64,000 bases of DNA, from assembly GCA_035631035.1 (NCBI GenBank), contig DASQJL010000060.1, forward strand, positions 1 through 64,000, read 5' to 3'. Both the position numbers and the translations under genes were made by a program. Below the pieces are notes generated by a model. That model made no database searches and had not been told where the DNA came from. It saw nothing but the letters and a program-made list of their open reading frames with translations. Of this stretch, positions 37,471 through 47,255 are shown in pieces. The stretch comes from Candidatus Binatia bacterium (GTDB lineage: Bacteria; Eisenbacteria; RBG-16-71-46; SZUA-252). Every line of letters starts with the position of its first letter. Within the stretch, counting starts at the first letter, position 1.

Positions 37471-37506
37471 CGTTCAGACCGCCGACGGCGGTCGCGCCGC
37501 GGCGCT

Positions 37507-38109
37507 TCACTGCGCCGAATCGGGAGCCGCCTCCGCCGGCTTCGCACCTTCGTCGCGCAGGCGCAGGAAGACCCAGACCCGCTTGTAGCGGTTCGCGCCC
37601 GTCGTCGCGGTGACCCCGAGCGCGAGCTTCTCGGTGTTCGCGCGCAGCGGCACGCGATAGGACGCCTGCCAGAGATTCGACTCGGAGTCGTACGTGAACG
37701 GCGTCTTCTCGCCGGCTCGGTCGGTCAGCGTCACCGAGGTCACGTCCGTGGATCCGGTCGCCGCGATCGTCACCACGCTGCCGGGGATCACGACCGATTC
37801 CGGTCCGGTGGCGACGATGTCCGGAGGCAGCGTCTCCTCCGCGCTCGGCGTGGTCTCGGCCACGCCGGTCACGACCCCGTCCGACGCGAGCGTGGTCGGG
37901 GTGGCGGCGGCGCCCTGGCCGACGGCGCCCTGCTGAACGGGAACGACGGCCGTCTCGTGGTTGGCCAGCTCGGCGGTCGCCTTCTCCTTGTGCTCGCCGC
38001 ATCCGAGGGCGGCGAGCGCGATCAGGAGCGGCGTCGCGACCAGGGCGGCTTTCAGGAAGAAGAGGCGGTCGTCGCGTTGCGATTCCTGGGTGTTCGGGTT
38101 CTGGTTCAT
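37507..38109 (-). CDS. Lipoprotein of unknown function
   Basis: 200 residues from the ATG at 38109, chosen because GGGAGAC lies 5 bases upstream; the frame opens earlier. Residues 20-37 form a hydrophobic signal ending LIALAALGC (lipobox). A low-complexity linker (about 40-95, Ala/Thr/Val) leads to a small beta domain: VVIPGSVVTIAATGSTDVTSVTLTDRAG and SNLWQASYRVPLRANTEKLALGV, an immunoglobulin-like or Y_Y_Y/PKD-like pattern. Probably an outer-membrane-anchored surface or periplasmic protein. No close family recognised. Confidence 0.7.
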   Translation of the reverse strand: MNQNPNTQESQRDDRLFFLKAALVATPLLIALAALGCGEHKEKATAELANHETAVVPVQQGAVGQGAAATPTTLASDGVVTGVAETTPSAEETLPPDIVATGPESVVIPGSVVTIAATGSTDVTSVTLTDRAGEKTPFTYDSESNLWQASYRVPLRANTEKLALGVTATTGANRYKRVWVFLRLRDEGAKPAEAAPDSAQ

Positions 38110-38411
38110 GACTGTCTCCCACATCCGGCTTCTGGCGGCGTCGAGGAGCGGCGCCGGGGCCGCGGGCTCGATCGCCTGGCGTGGGCTGCGTCCCCGGGCC
38201 AGGGCCGTGAGCGGCGTTCGAGTGCTGCCGCTCGCACCGTCCCTAATCAATCGCCATGCCGCGCCACTAAGTGTCTATAACTAAATAACTTAACCAAAGC
38301 GCCCGGATCCGAGGGCTCGGATGACGTGTCAATGTTGACACGCGACCTCATCGAGAGCACGCTGGCGCCAATCCCAAGCTCAATCGGACCCAGGTGATGG
38401 AGGCGCGTGTC
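38110..38411. other. Divergent regulatory region with AT-rich patch
   Basis: A 302-base region between two divergent lipoprotein genes. An unusually AT-rich stretch (38268-38298, with TATAACTAAATAACTTAACC) and a palindrome (see 38325-38342) make it the most promoter-like intergenic region in the window. No gene seen. Confidence 0.5.
38325..38342. promoter_or_regulatory. Perfect inverted repeat containing outward TTGACA boxes
   Basis: CGTGTCAA-TG-TTGACACG. Each arm contains TTGACA, the sigma-70 -35 consensus, on opposite strands. On the plus strand the matching position for -10 (about 38358) is a poor CACGCT; so it is more likely an operator, perhaps overlapping a -35 box of the lipoprotein-kinase-regulator operon. 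Binding protein unknown. Confidence 0.55.
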
Positions 38412-39521
38412 ATGACGGACACGGAAGTGCGCGGGATGCGCCGACGCGGGAAGCTGCTCTTCGCCGCCATCGCGCTGGCGACGGCCTCCTGCGCCGCGGT
38501 CACCCCGAGAAGCTCGCCGACGCGCGTGCTCTGGGTCCGGGGCGACCACGTCTACGTCGCGCTGGGGGATGGCGCGCCGGCCGCTCCCGGCGATTCGGTG
38601 CGCTTCGGCGATCGAGGAACCCCGGTGGGAAGCGGCACCGTCATCGAAGTCGTTCGGGACGAGATGGCGATCGTCGCGCTCACCTCGGGATCGCTCGCGC
38701 GCGTGAAGAAGCTCGAGCGCGTGCGCGCCGTGATCGCGCACGCGCCCGGTGCTGTGCCCGCGTCCCTTCGCGTAGCGCTCCCCTCGGGAGATCGCGGCAA
38801 CCTTCTCTTCCGCTGCCCGGATCGGCCGCCCGGGGTGCCTCGTCTCCCCGAGGGGCTTCGCGGATACGTGCTCAACGAGGCGCAGCGATCCGAACGGCCA
38901 ATCCGATTGCGGCCCGATCCGCACGTGCGTCCCCCCTCGCCCTGGCCCGATACGCTGATCGTTCACTACTTCGAGAACGCGACCGACGAGGAGATCGCCC
39001 TGGAGCGCGGCGACGTGGACGTGGCCGTGTTCTGGCCGGGAGAGCTGTCGCGGAGGATGCGGGAGGACGCGCGCTGGAAGGATTCGCCTCGCGGCGTGCG
39101 AAGCCGCGGGATCGTGGCGATCACGGGAGCCGACCTCGTCCCCGCGGGCCTCGACTCGTCCACCGCGCTGGCCCTGGACGACGAGCTGTTCCGCGGCGAC
39201 CTGGAATGGACCGGCTTCTTCCTGCCGCCCTCGGAGCGGGGGCCGGGCCAGCTGGGAATCGACGAGAGCCTTCCCGGCGCCGCGACCCTCCGCGCGTGGC
39301 TCACGCGCCGCCTCGGGACGCCCCGCGGAGGCGTCGTCGGGCGGATGGCGTACGTCGACGCGCCGTTCGATTCGGCCGCGGCCCCGGGATTCCAGCCGCT
39401 CTACCGGATCACCTGCCCCGTGGTGAGCGGGCCCGCGTGGCGCCGGACGGTCGAGGCCATCGGCGCCGGAGTCTTCGTGAACATGGCGGTCTGCGCGCCG
39501 GCCGCGGCCGGAGGGCGATGA
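38412..39521 (+). CDS. Lipoprotein of unknown function, encoded with a two-component system
   Basis: 369 residues; ATG at 38412 with GGAGG 8 bases upstream. Lipoprotein signal LLFAAIALATASC. The next 90 residues look like a small beta domain (RVLWVRGDHVYVALGD, SVRFGDRGTPVGSGTVIEVV), after which the sequence resembles a truncated substrate-binding protein (PDTLIVHYFENATDEEIALERGDVDVAVFWPGELS in parts; LEWTGFFLPPSER). A periplasmic-binding-protein-like lipoprotein preceding a histidine kinase, with a 4-base overlap, suggests it supplies or senses the signal. The domain call is weak; the operon position is firm. Confidence 0.7.
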   Translation: MTDTEVRGMRRRGKLLFAAIALATASCAAVTPRSSPTRVLWVRGDHVYVALGDGAPAAPGDSVRFGDRGTPVGSGTVIEVVRDEMAIVALTSGSLARVKKLERVRAVIAHAPGAVPASLRVALPSGDRGNLLFRCPDRPPGVPRLPEGLRGYVLNEAQRSERPIRLRPDPHVRPPSPWPDTLIVHYFENATDEEIALERGDVDVAVFWPGELSRRMREDARWKDSPRGVRSRGIVAITGADLVPAGLDSSTALALDDELFRGDLEWTGFFLPPSERGPGQLGIDESLPGAATLRAWLTRRLGTPRGGVVGRMAYVDAPFDSAAAPGFQPLYRITCPVVSGPAWRRTVEAIGAGVFVNMAVCAPAAAGGR

Positions 39522-41233
39522 ACTCCCTCCGCGTCCGGCTCATCCTGGGCTTTGCGCTCGTCGCCCTCGTGCCCCTCGCGATCGCGATCGTCCTCCTCAC
39601 GGATCGGATCGAGACCATGGTCCGGACCCAGGCCGCGGACCGGGTCACTTCGGCCCTTCAAGCGATCACGACCCAGCTCGCCGATGACGAGCGGCGGACC
39701 CTGGAGAAGACGCAGATCCTCGCGCGTGATCCCGAGCTCAAGCGGCTCTACCTCGTCCGCGGCGCCGGAGGCCGCGAACTCGCCGATTACCTCGAAGAGC
39801 GCCGGTTCCTGCTCGGATTCGACTTCCTGCGCGTCCTCGACTCGAGCGGTGCCCTACGCGCCGACGCCGCCGAGGCCGTCACGACGTCCGATGCGGTGCG
39901 GCGCGCGGTCCGTCCGGCGCCGCCGCGCCCCGGCGGGAGATTCGTCGTCTCCATCCGGAGGCTCGAAGGGGACTCCGGCCTGGCGCTCGTCGCGCGGGCC
40001 CCGATCCCCTATCAGGGGGAGAGCGTGGGAAGCGTCGAGGGAGGACTCGCCCTCGACGCCGAGTACCTCGACCGCTGGCGCGCGCGGAGCGGGATTGGCC
40101 TGGCGCTTCGGGATGCCGAGGCCAAACCGGTCGTCGGGGACGCCGCCGCGGGGTTTCCCATGTCCCCCGGCGTGTGGGGGCGGCTCCGGAGGGTCTATGC
40201 CCAAGGGGCCATCATCAGCGAGACGGTTCCGATCGCCATCGGCGATCCGCCGTACGCGTCGCTCGTCGGCGGCGCGGGTACGGAATCCTCCGAGGCGACG
40301 ATCACGTCGCTCCAGTGGGCGTCCGCGGTCCTGGGGCTCGTTGCGCTGGCGATCGCGATCGTGCTCGGCTTGGCCTGGTCGCGCCAGATCTCGCGCCCGG
40401 TCGAGCAGCTGGCCGCCTATTCGGAGAAGCTGGCGCGCGGCGAGTGGGACGAGCCGCTCGCGTTGCACAGCGTGCGCGAGCTGGAGACGCTGGTCGAAGC
40501 GCTCGACCGGATGCGGCGCGATCTCCTGTCCTATCGCGAGCGCCTCGTGGTGACCGAGCGGCAGGCGGCGTGGAGCCAGATGGCGCGCAAGGTGGCGCAC
40601 GAAGTGAAGAATCCGCTCACGCCGATCGCGATCTCGATCGCCGATCTCCGGCGAAGCTACGAGTCCAAGCGCCCCGATTTCCCCGCGATCCTGGATCAAG
40701 CCGTGCGCACCATCGGCGAAGAGGTCGAGACCCTGAAGCGGCTCCTCCAGGAGTTCTCCGACTTCGGCCGCTTCCCGCCGCCGCGCATCGAGCCCTGCCG
40801 CTGGTCGGGCCTGGCGGCCGACCTCGAGACGCTCTACGGCGAGGAGATCCGATCCGGAAGACTGGCGGTGTCCCCCGAAGGCCGCGCACTCGTCTTCCCC
40901 GCCGACGCGGGACAGATCCGCCAGGCCCTCGTGAACCTGGTCCGGAACGGTCTCGACGCCACGGCCGCCGGCGGCGGGCGCGTCGCCGTCGGCGCGTGCG
41001 CGGAGCATTCCACCGCCGTGATCACCGTCGCCGACGGCGGTCCCGGCCTGACCGCCGAGCAGCGCGCGCGCCTCTTCACGCCGGGCTTCACGACCAAGCC
41101 GGAGGGAAGCGGCCTGGGACTCACGATTGTGGAGCGGATCGTGAACGACCACGGCGGGACGATCGACGTGCGCTCCGGGCCGGGCCAGGGCACCACCTTC
41201 ACCCTCCGGCTCCCCCTGCGGCGCGAGGCCTGA
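39518..41233 (+). CDS. Sensor histidine kinase, NtrY/AtoS-like
   Basis: 571 residues. Two hydrophobic spans (about 8-27 and 265-290) bracket a periplasmic sensor domain of about 240 residues; a HAMP domain (RQISRPVEQLAAYSEKLARGEWDEPL in parts), HisKA with phospho-acceptor His in KVAHEVKNPLTPI, and HATPase (VNLVRNGLDA, VADGGPGL, GFTTKPEGSGLGLTIVERIV) follow. The HEVKNPL form is typical of NtrB/NtrY-class kinases that drive sigma-54 activators, matching the next gene. Coupled to the upstream lipoprotein gene by a 4-base overlap. Signal unknown. Confidence 0.95.
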   Translation: MNSLRVRLILGFALVALVPLAIAIVLLTDRIETMVRTQAADRVTSALQAITTQLADDERRTLEKTQILARDPELKRLYLVRGAGGRELADYLEERRFLLGFDFLRVLDSSGALRADAAEAVTTSDAVRRAVRPAPPRPGGRFVVSIRRLEGDSGLALVARAPIPYQGESVGSVEGGLALDAEYLDRWRARSGIGLALRDAEAKPVVGDAAAGFPMSPGVWGRLRRVYAQGAIISETVPIAIGDPPYASLVGGAGTESSEATITSLQWASAVLGLVALAIAIVLGLAWSRQISRPVEQLAAYSEKLARGEWDEPLALHSVRELETLVEALDRMRRDLLSYRERLVVTERQAAWSQMARKVAHEVKNPLTPIAISIADLRRSYESKRPDFPAILDQAVRTIGEEVETLKRLLQEFSDFGRFPPPRIEPCRWSGLAADLETLYGEEIRSGRLAVSPEGRALVFPADAGQIRQALVNLVRNGLDATAAGGGRVAVGACAEHSTAVITVADGGPGLTAEQRARLFTPGFTTKPEGSGLGLTIVERIVNDHGGTIDVRSGPGQGTTFTLRLPLRREA

Positions 41234-41235
41234 CG

Positions 41236-42594
<1,359 letters not shown>

Positions 42595-42833
42595 CGCGAC
42601 GTCCGGCCTCGATCGGCGGGCTCGGTCATGGATCCTTCCCTGCGTGACCGGCATCACAGATGCGAGCGGGGCGGGGCGCCCAGGGTAAAGCCGTTGCCGG
42701 TGAGGACCCGGACGGGCGGGAACCGCCGCCGGTCCGGAGGGGTACCGAGGGCATGACCGCCGGACACCCGGGCCATCCGGGAAGAGCGAAGGTCCCCCCT
42801 TTCGCACGGCTCGAACAACGGAGGGATGCGGCT
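42595..42833 (+). other. Untranslated leader of the TlpA-DUF4266-DUF3570-ApbE operon, possibly structured
   Basis: This 239-base region upstream of tlpA has no convincing gene. It contains several hairpins: GGCGG-GAA-CCGCC at 42716-42728 within a longer GGACC...GGTCC stem (42703-42736), CCCGG-GCCAT-CCGGG at 42767-42781, and GCGAA...TTTCGC at 42786-42805. GGGTAAAGCC (42683-42692) and GGGGTACCGA (42739-42748) faintly recall parts of the c-di-GMP-I aptamer, but the rest does not fit. A structured leader is possible; no family is assigned. Confidence 0.35.
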
Positions 42834-43346
42834 TTGAAACGTGGCTCACCCGTTCCGGCGGCCGCGTTCCTGGCCGCGGCCCTGCTGTTCATGCTCGCAC
42901 CCGGCGCCCACGCAGCGGCGCCGCCGCGCGGTGCCGTCGCGCCGTCGTTCAACCTCCCGACCGCCACCGGTTCGGTCTCGCTCGACTCGCTCCGGGGGAA
43001 AGTCGTGCTGGTCGATTTCTGGGCATCCTGGTGCGTTCCCTGCAAAAGCTCCTTTCCCTGGATGACCGCCATGCACCAGCGCTACGCCCCGAAGGGCCTC
43101 GCCATCGTCGCGATCAACGTGGACAAATCGCGGAAGTCGGCGCAGGAGTTCCTCGAGAAGCATCCCGCTCCGTTCATCGTCGCCTATGACCCCGACGGCA
43201 AGACCGCGAAGGCGTTCCACGTCTGGGGCATGCCCACGAGCTACCTCATCGCGCCGGACCGGTCGATCCTCTTCGCGCGATCGGGCTTCGATCCCAAGCA
43301 CGCCAAGGACGTCGAGGCGATGATCGCCCAGGCGTGCGCGCGATGA
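42834..43346 (+). CDS. TlpA-family thiol:disulfide oxidoreductase, exported
   Basis: 170 residues from a TTG at 42834 chosen because GGAGGG lies 8 bases upstream and a signal peptide (PAAAFLAAALLFMLAPGAHA) follows at once; the frame is open to 42660. Thioredoxin fold: PSFNLPTATGSVSLDSLRGKVVLVDFWASWCVPCK in parts, with the active-site CVPC, then VAINVDKS and the cis-Pro GMPTSYLI. It would act in the periplasm, usually as a reductant in TlpA/ResA-type proteins. First gene of the cassette; its stop overlaps the DUF4266 start (ATGA). Its partner is likely a cysteine-bearing protein, and the downstream DUF4266 lipoprotein has a conserved Cys-x-Cys end. Confidence 0.92.
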   Translation: MKRGSPVPAAAFLAAALLFMLAPGAHAAAPPRGAVAPSFNLPTATGSVSLDSLRGKVVLVDFWASWCVPCKSSFPWMTAMHQRYAPKGLAIVAINVDKSRKSAQEFLEKHPAPFIVAYDPDGKTAKAFHVWGMPTSYLIAPDRSILFARSGFDPKHAKDVEAMIAQACAR

Positions 43347-43579
43347 GCGCGCGCGTTCGGCTCCTCATCGCGCGGACGCTCCTGGCCACCGCCGCCGCGG
43401 CGTCCGCCGGCTGCGCGGCGATGAAGGTGGAGCCCTGGGACCGCGATCTCCTCGCCGAGAAGAAGATGAGCTTCACCCCCGCACCCCTCGAGTCCGCCAT
43501 CGACGACCATGTCTACTTCAGCAAGGAGGGCTCGACCGGCGGCCAGGGCGTCGGCGGGGGCGGATGCGGATGCAACTGA
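43343..43579 (+). CDS. DUF4266 lipoprotein with C-terminal GGGGCGCN
   Basis: 78 residues. The signal ends ASAGC (lipobox Cys24). The rest follows the DUF4266 pattern: KVEPWDRDLLAEKKMSF, DDHVYFSKEGSTGGQGVG, ending GGGGCGCN at the last residues, a Cys-Gly-Cys. The mature lipoprotein would be only about 55 residues, mostly the Gly/Cys tail. The family has no known activity; it recurs next to DUF3570 proteins. The conserved Cys pair could be a disulfide exchanged with the upstream TlpA protein or a metal or flavin site; this is inference. The ATG is coupled to the TlpA stop; an in-frame GTG 9 bases earlier is possible. Confidence 0.88.
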   Translation: MSARVRLLIARTLLATAAAASAGCAAMKVEPWDRDLLAEKKMSFTPAPLESAIDDHVYFSKEGSTGGQGVGGGGCGCN

Positions 43580-43601
43580 GCCGATCGCGGAGGCGCGCGC
43601 G

Positions 43602-44978
43602 ATGACGCCTCCTCCGGGAGCGACGCCCCGGCGCGTCTCTCCGCTCCGCGCCCGCCTCGGCGCCGCGGCCTGTCTTCTCGTGGCCGCGGGCGCGCGGAGC
43701 GCGGCGGCGCAGCTTCCCGATTCGACCGTCGCGCCCGACACCAGCTGGAATCCCGATTCGACGCGGGCCCCGCTGGCGGCGCCCGCCGCCGCCTACCGGT
43801 GGCAATTCGACGGCGCGGGCCTTCTCTACAGCGAGAAGGGGCGCGCCAAGGTGATCGAGCCGCAGGCCCGCATCACGCGGCTCTTCCCCGACGGGCAGAC
43901 CCTTTCCGCCACCCTCGGCCTCGACGTCATCACCGGCGCCTCGCCCACGGGCGCGATCCCCACGACCACCGTCCAGACGACGACCACCCCCTCCGGCAAC
44001 GTCCAGACGCAGACCGCGAACGAGGTGCCGACGCACCCCTTCAACGACCTCCGCACGGGGCTGGACCTCGAGTGGACGAAGCCGGTCGGCGGCTGGCTCA
44101 CCCCGTCCTTGGGAACGCATGTCTCGATGGAGAAGGACTACCGCTCGCTGGGGGGCACGGCCAAGCTGTCGGTGGCGATGATGCGGCGGCTCACGACCCT
44201 CACGGTGGGAGCCGGCTACAACGAAGACCGCGTGGACCCGCGCGGCGGAACGCGCGCGCCCCTCACCGACGGCACCGTCCTCCTCGGCACGGGAGCGAAC
44301 CCGAAGCGGGTCCGGAGCGCGCTCGCGGGGGTCTCGCGGGTGCTCACGCGCCGCTGGCTGTTCGGGGTGACCGGCTCGCGCACGACCGAGCACGGCTATC
44401 TCACCGATCCCTATAAGGTGATCAGCGTGCTCGACGCGACGGGCGCGCCCACGAGCGACGTGGTGACGGAATCGCGCCCCTCCTCGCGGACGCGCGACGA
44501 CGTGCTCGCGAGCTCGGTCTACCACCTGGCGCAGAACATCCTGTACGCCTCCTATCGCTACTACTGGGACGATTGGGGCGTCCGGTCGCACACGGCCGAC
44601 GCGCGCTATCGCGTGGAGCTGCCGAACCAGAGCTATCTCCAGCCGCACATCCGCTACTACTTCCAGACGCGCGCGAATTTCTTCCAATTCGGGCTGCCCC
44701 AGGGCGCTCCGCTCCCCGAATTCGCGACGAGCGACGCGCGCCTGGGAGACCTCCGGACCATCACGCTCGGCGCCACGTATGGATTCCATCCGCACGCCGG
44801 TCCGGGCGAGGTGACCCTGCGGGCCGAGTATCTCCGGCAGTGGGGCAAGGGATCGGGAGGTCAGGACGGCGGCGAGCTCGAGGGCGAAGCGGCCCCGGCC
44901 GCTTCGTCCGGGCCGATCGACTTCATCCCGCCGGAGAGCATCGGATCGATCGTGGTCGGGTACTCGGTTCCCTTCTAG
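43602..44978 (+). CDS. DUF3570 family outer membrane beta-barrel protein
   Basis: 458 residues from the ATG at 43602 with GGAGG upstream. Signal peptide (LGAAACLLVAAGARSAAAQ). The body consists of alternating amphipathic strands rich in Tyr/Trp/Phe (YRWQFDGAGLLYSEK, LDLEWTKPVGGWL, YASYRYYWDDWGV, YLQPHIRYYFQTRANFF) and ends in an aromatic Phe (VVGYSVPF), which is the outer-membrane insertion signature. A short motif DVITGAS at residues 108-114 (43923-43943) matches the D-x-x-(S/T)-G-A-(S/T) consensus of ApbE flavinylation sites, and the ApbE gene lies 8 bases downstream. Function unknown; redox coupling is inference. Confidence 0.88.
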   Translation: MTPPPGATPRRVSPLRARLGAAACLLVAAGARSAAAQLPDSTVAPDTSWNPDSTRAPLAAPAAAYRWQFDGAGLLYSEKGRAKVIEPQARITRLFPDGQTLSATLGLDVITGASPTGAIPTTTVQTTTTPSGNVQTQTANEVPTHPFNDLRTGLDLEWTKPVGGWLTPSLGTHVSMEKDYRSLGGTAKLSVAMMRRLTTLTVGAGYNEDRVDPRGGTRAPLTDGTVLLGTGANPKRVRSALAGVSRVLTRRWLFGVTGSRTTEHGYLTDPYKVISVLDATGAPTSDVVTESRPSSRTRDDVLASSVYHLAQNILYASYRYYWDDWGVRSHTADARYRVELPNQSYLQPHIRYYFQTRANFFQFGLPQGAPLPEFATSDARLGDLRTITLGATYGFHPHAGPGEVTLRAEYLRQWGKGSGGQDGGELEGEAAPAASSGPIDFIPPESIGSIVVGYSVPF

Positions 44979-44985
44979 GCGCCGC

Positions 44986-45909
44986 ATGCGTCCGGCCCAC
45001 GCCAGTACCGCCGGCGCGCCTCCCATCGTGGAGCGCGCCGGAGACGTTTTCATCGGACGATTCACCGCCATGGCGAGCCCGTGCGAGGTCCTGGTCGACA
45101 CCGACGACCCGGCCGAGGCGGGCTCGCTCGCTTCGCGGGCCGCCGCCGAAGCACGCCGCGTCGAGGCGAAGTTCAGCCGCTATCGCGAGGACAGCGTCGT
45201 CGGACGCCTGAACCGCGCGCGGGGAGCGCCGACGGCGGTCGACGAGGAGACGGCGCGCCTCCTGGACTACGCCGCCGCCTGCTGGGAGGAATCGAACGGC
45301 CTCTTCGACGTGACGACCGGGGCCCTTCGCCGGGCCTGGACGTTCGACGGGAGCGGCCGGCTCCCGAGCCAGGACGCCGTGCGCGCGGCGCTGCGCGACG
45401 TGGGGTGGGCGCGCGTCCGGTGGGACGGCGCGTCGCTCACGATGCCGGCGGGGATGGAGGTCGACCTCGGGGGAATCGGCAAGGAATACGCGGTCGACGG
45501 CGCCGCCGCCCTCCTCATGGAGCGAACCGAAGCGCCGCTCCTCGTGAACTTCGGCGGCGATCTCTTCGCGAGCGGTCCGCGCCGGGGCGGCGCGGCATGG
45601 ATCGTCGGCGTGGACGATCCCGCGCGCACCGGCGCTTCCGCGCTCTATCGCGTCGACCTCCTCGGCGGCGGTCTCGCCACGACGGGCGACGCCCGGCGCT
45701 TCGTGCTGCGGGACGGAAAGCGCCTGGGACACATCCTCGATCCGCGGACCGGATGGCCGGTCGAGGACCCGCCGGCCTCGGTCACCGTGCTGGCGCGCAG
45801 CTGCCTCGAGGCGGGCACGCTCTCGACCCTCGCCTATCTGCACGGCTCCGGCGCCGAGGCGTTCCTGCGCGACCAGGGGGTGGAGTTCCGCATCATTCCC
45901 GGCGCTTGA
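44986..45909 (+). CDS. apbE: FAD:protein FMN transferase ApbE
   Basis: 307 residues. Transfers FMN from FAD onto Ser/Thr of target proteins in the periplasm. Landmarks: FTAMASPCEVLV, KFSRYREDSVVGRLNRA, NGLFDVTTGALRRAWTF, the DLGGIGKEYAVDGAA substrate-binding core, LVNFGGDLFASG, LATTGDARRF, and the HILDPRTGWPV Mg-site motif. An N-terminal lipoprotein or signal sequence is not obvious, so its location is unclear unless the start lies elsewhere. Last gene of the TlpA-DUF4266-DUF3570 cassette, 7 bases after DUF3570, which offers a DVITGAS target. Confidence 0.95.
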   Translation: MRPAHASTAGAPPIVERAGDVFIGRFTAMASPCEVLVDTDDPAEAGSLASRAAAEARRVEAKFSRYREDSVVGRLNRARGAPTAVDEETARLLDYAAACWEESNGLFDVTTGALRRAWTFDGSGRLPSQDAVRAALRDVGWARVRWDGASLTMPAGMEVDLGGIGKEYAVDGAAALLMERTEAPLLVNFGGDLFASGPRRGGAAWIVGVDDPARTGASALYRVDLLGGGLATTGDARRFVLRDGKRLGHILDPRTGWPVEDPPASVTVLARSCLEAGTLSTLAYLHGSGAEAFLRDQGVEFRIIPGA

Positions 45910-45988
45910 ACGCGGCGGCGCGCCCCGCTAGGCTCCGCCCCTCGAAGCCGCTCGCCCGCCCTCACGCACCTGGTCCCGGAGGCACGCC

Positions 45989-47227
45989 GTGCGCATTGGA
46001 ACTCCCCTTTCGCCCGGAGCCGTCAAGGTGATGCTGCTCGGCTCCGGCGAGCTGGGCAAGGAAGTCGTCATCGCCCTGCAGCGCTACGGCGCCGAAGTGA
46101 TCGCGGTCGATCGCTACCCGCATGCCCCCGCCCATCACCTGGCGCACCGATGGCACGCCGTCGACATGGCCGATCCGCGCGCGCTCCGCGAGGTGATCGA
46201 GCGGGAGCGCCCCCACCTGGTCGTCCCCGAGATCGAGGCGCTGGCCACGGACGAGCTCGCGCGCGTCGAGGCGGACGGGCTCGCGGAGGTGATCCCCACC
46301 GCGCGCGCCGTCCAGCTCACGATGAACCGCGAAGGGATCCGGCGGCTCGCCGCCGAGGAGCTTTCGCTCCCCACGTCGCGCTACCGCTTCGCGCAGAGCG
46401 CGGCGGAGGTCCGGGAGGCCGGCGCGGCGCTCGGCTACCCCGTCGTCGTGAAGCCGGTCATGTCCTCGTCCGGCAAGGGGCAGTCGGTGGTGCAAGGCCC
46501 CGACGCCGCCGACGCCGCGTGGGACTACGCCGAGAGCGCGGGAAGGGTGAAGCACGGCCGCGTGATCGTGGAAGAGAAGATCGAGTTCGAGTACGAGATC
46601 ACCCTGCTCACCGTGCGCGCGCTCGGCCCGGACGGCAAGGTCGCCACCAGCTTCTGCGAGCCGGTCGGGCACGTGCAGGCGAAGGGCGACTACGTGGAGA
46701 GCTGGCAGCCGCAGCCGATGCGCCCGGCCGCGCTCGAGCGGGCGCGCGAGGTGGCCCGCGCCGTCACGGGGGCCCTGGGAGGACGCGGCGTCTTCGGGGT
46801 CGAGCTGTTCGTACGCGACGACCAGGTCTGGTTCAGCGAAGTGAGTCCGAGGCCCCACGACACGGGGCTCGTCACCATGGCGACGCAGGCGCAGAGCGAG
46901 TTCGAGCTCCACGCGCGCGCCATCCTCGGCCTGCCCGTGAGCACGGAGCTCCGCGCTCCGGGGGCGAGCGCCGTGATCTACGGCGGCATGGACGCGGAGG
47001 GGATCGCCTTCGAGGGGCTGGACGAAGCGCTCCGGGTGCCCCGAACCTCGGTGCGGCTCTTCGGAAAGCCGGCGTCGTTTCCCCGCCGCCGCATGGGGGT
47101 GGCGACGGCCTGGGGCGGCGACGTCGCCGACGCGCGCGAGCGCGCGAAGCGCTGCGCCGGCCTCGTCCGGCCCGTGCCCGCTCCGCGCGAATCGCCCGTC
47201 GAGAACTCCTCCGCGGCGTCGTCCTGA
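45989..47227 (+). CDS. purT: Phosphoribosylglycinamide formyltransferase 2, formate-dependent
   Basis: 412 residues from a GTG. An ATP-grasp enzyme that formylates GAR using formate and ATP in purine synthesis. Features: [30 protein letters not shown] in parts, [13 protein letters not shown], the ATP-grasp [16 protein letters not shown] and [16 protein letters not shown], and [25 protein letters not shown] for metal binding. C-terminal [10 protein letters not shown]. No other purine gene is adjacent. The last 20 residues are low-complexity. Confidence 0.96.
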   Translation: MRIGTPLSPGAVKVMLLGSGELGKEVVIALQRYGAEVIAVDRYPHAPAHHLAHRWHAVDMADPRALREVIERERPHLVVPEIEALATDELARVEADGLAEVIPTARAVQLTMNREGIRRLAAEELSLPTSRYRFAQSAAEVREAGAALGYPVVVKPVMSSSGKGQSVVQGPDAADAAWDYAESAGRVKHGRVIVEEKIEFEYEITLLTVRALGPDGKVATSFCEPVGHVQAKGDYVESWQPQPMRPAALERAREVARAVTGALGGRGVFGVELFVRDDQVWFSEVSPRPHDTGLVTMATQAQSEFELHARAILGLPVSTELRAPGASAVIYGGMDAEGIAFEGLDEALRVPRTSVRLFGKPASFPRRRMGVATAWGGDVADARERAKRCAGLVRPVPAPRESPVENSSAASS

Positions 47228-47255
47228 CGGACGCCGCCGGCTCTCCGCGCCGCCG

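Noticed and set aside
42661-42770. Cyclic-di-GMP (GEMM-I) riboswitch upstream of the TlpA cassette
   Set aside because: Only isolated GGTAAAGCC-like and GGGTACCGA-like pieces match; the GCAAAGCC tetraloop receptor and P1 arrangement are not in the required order.
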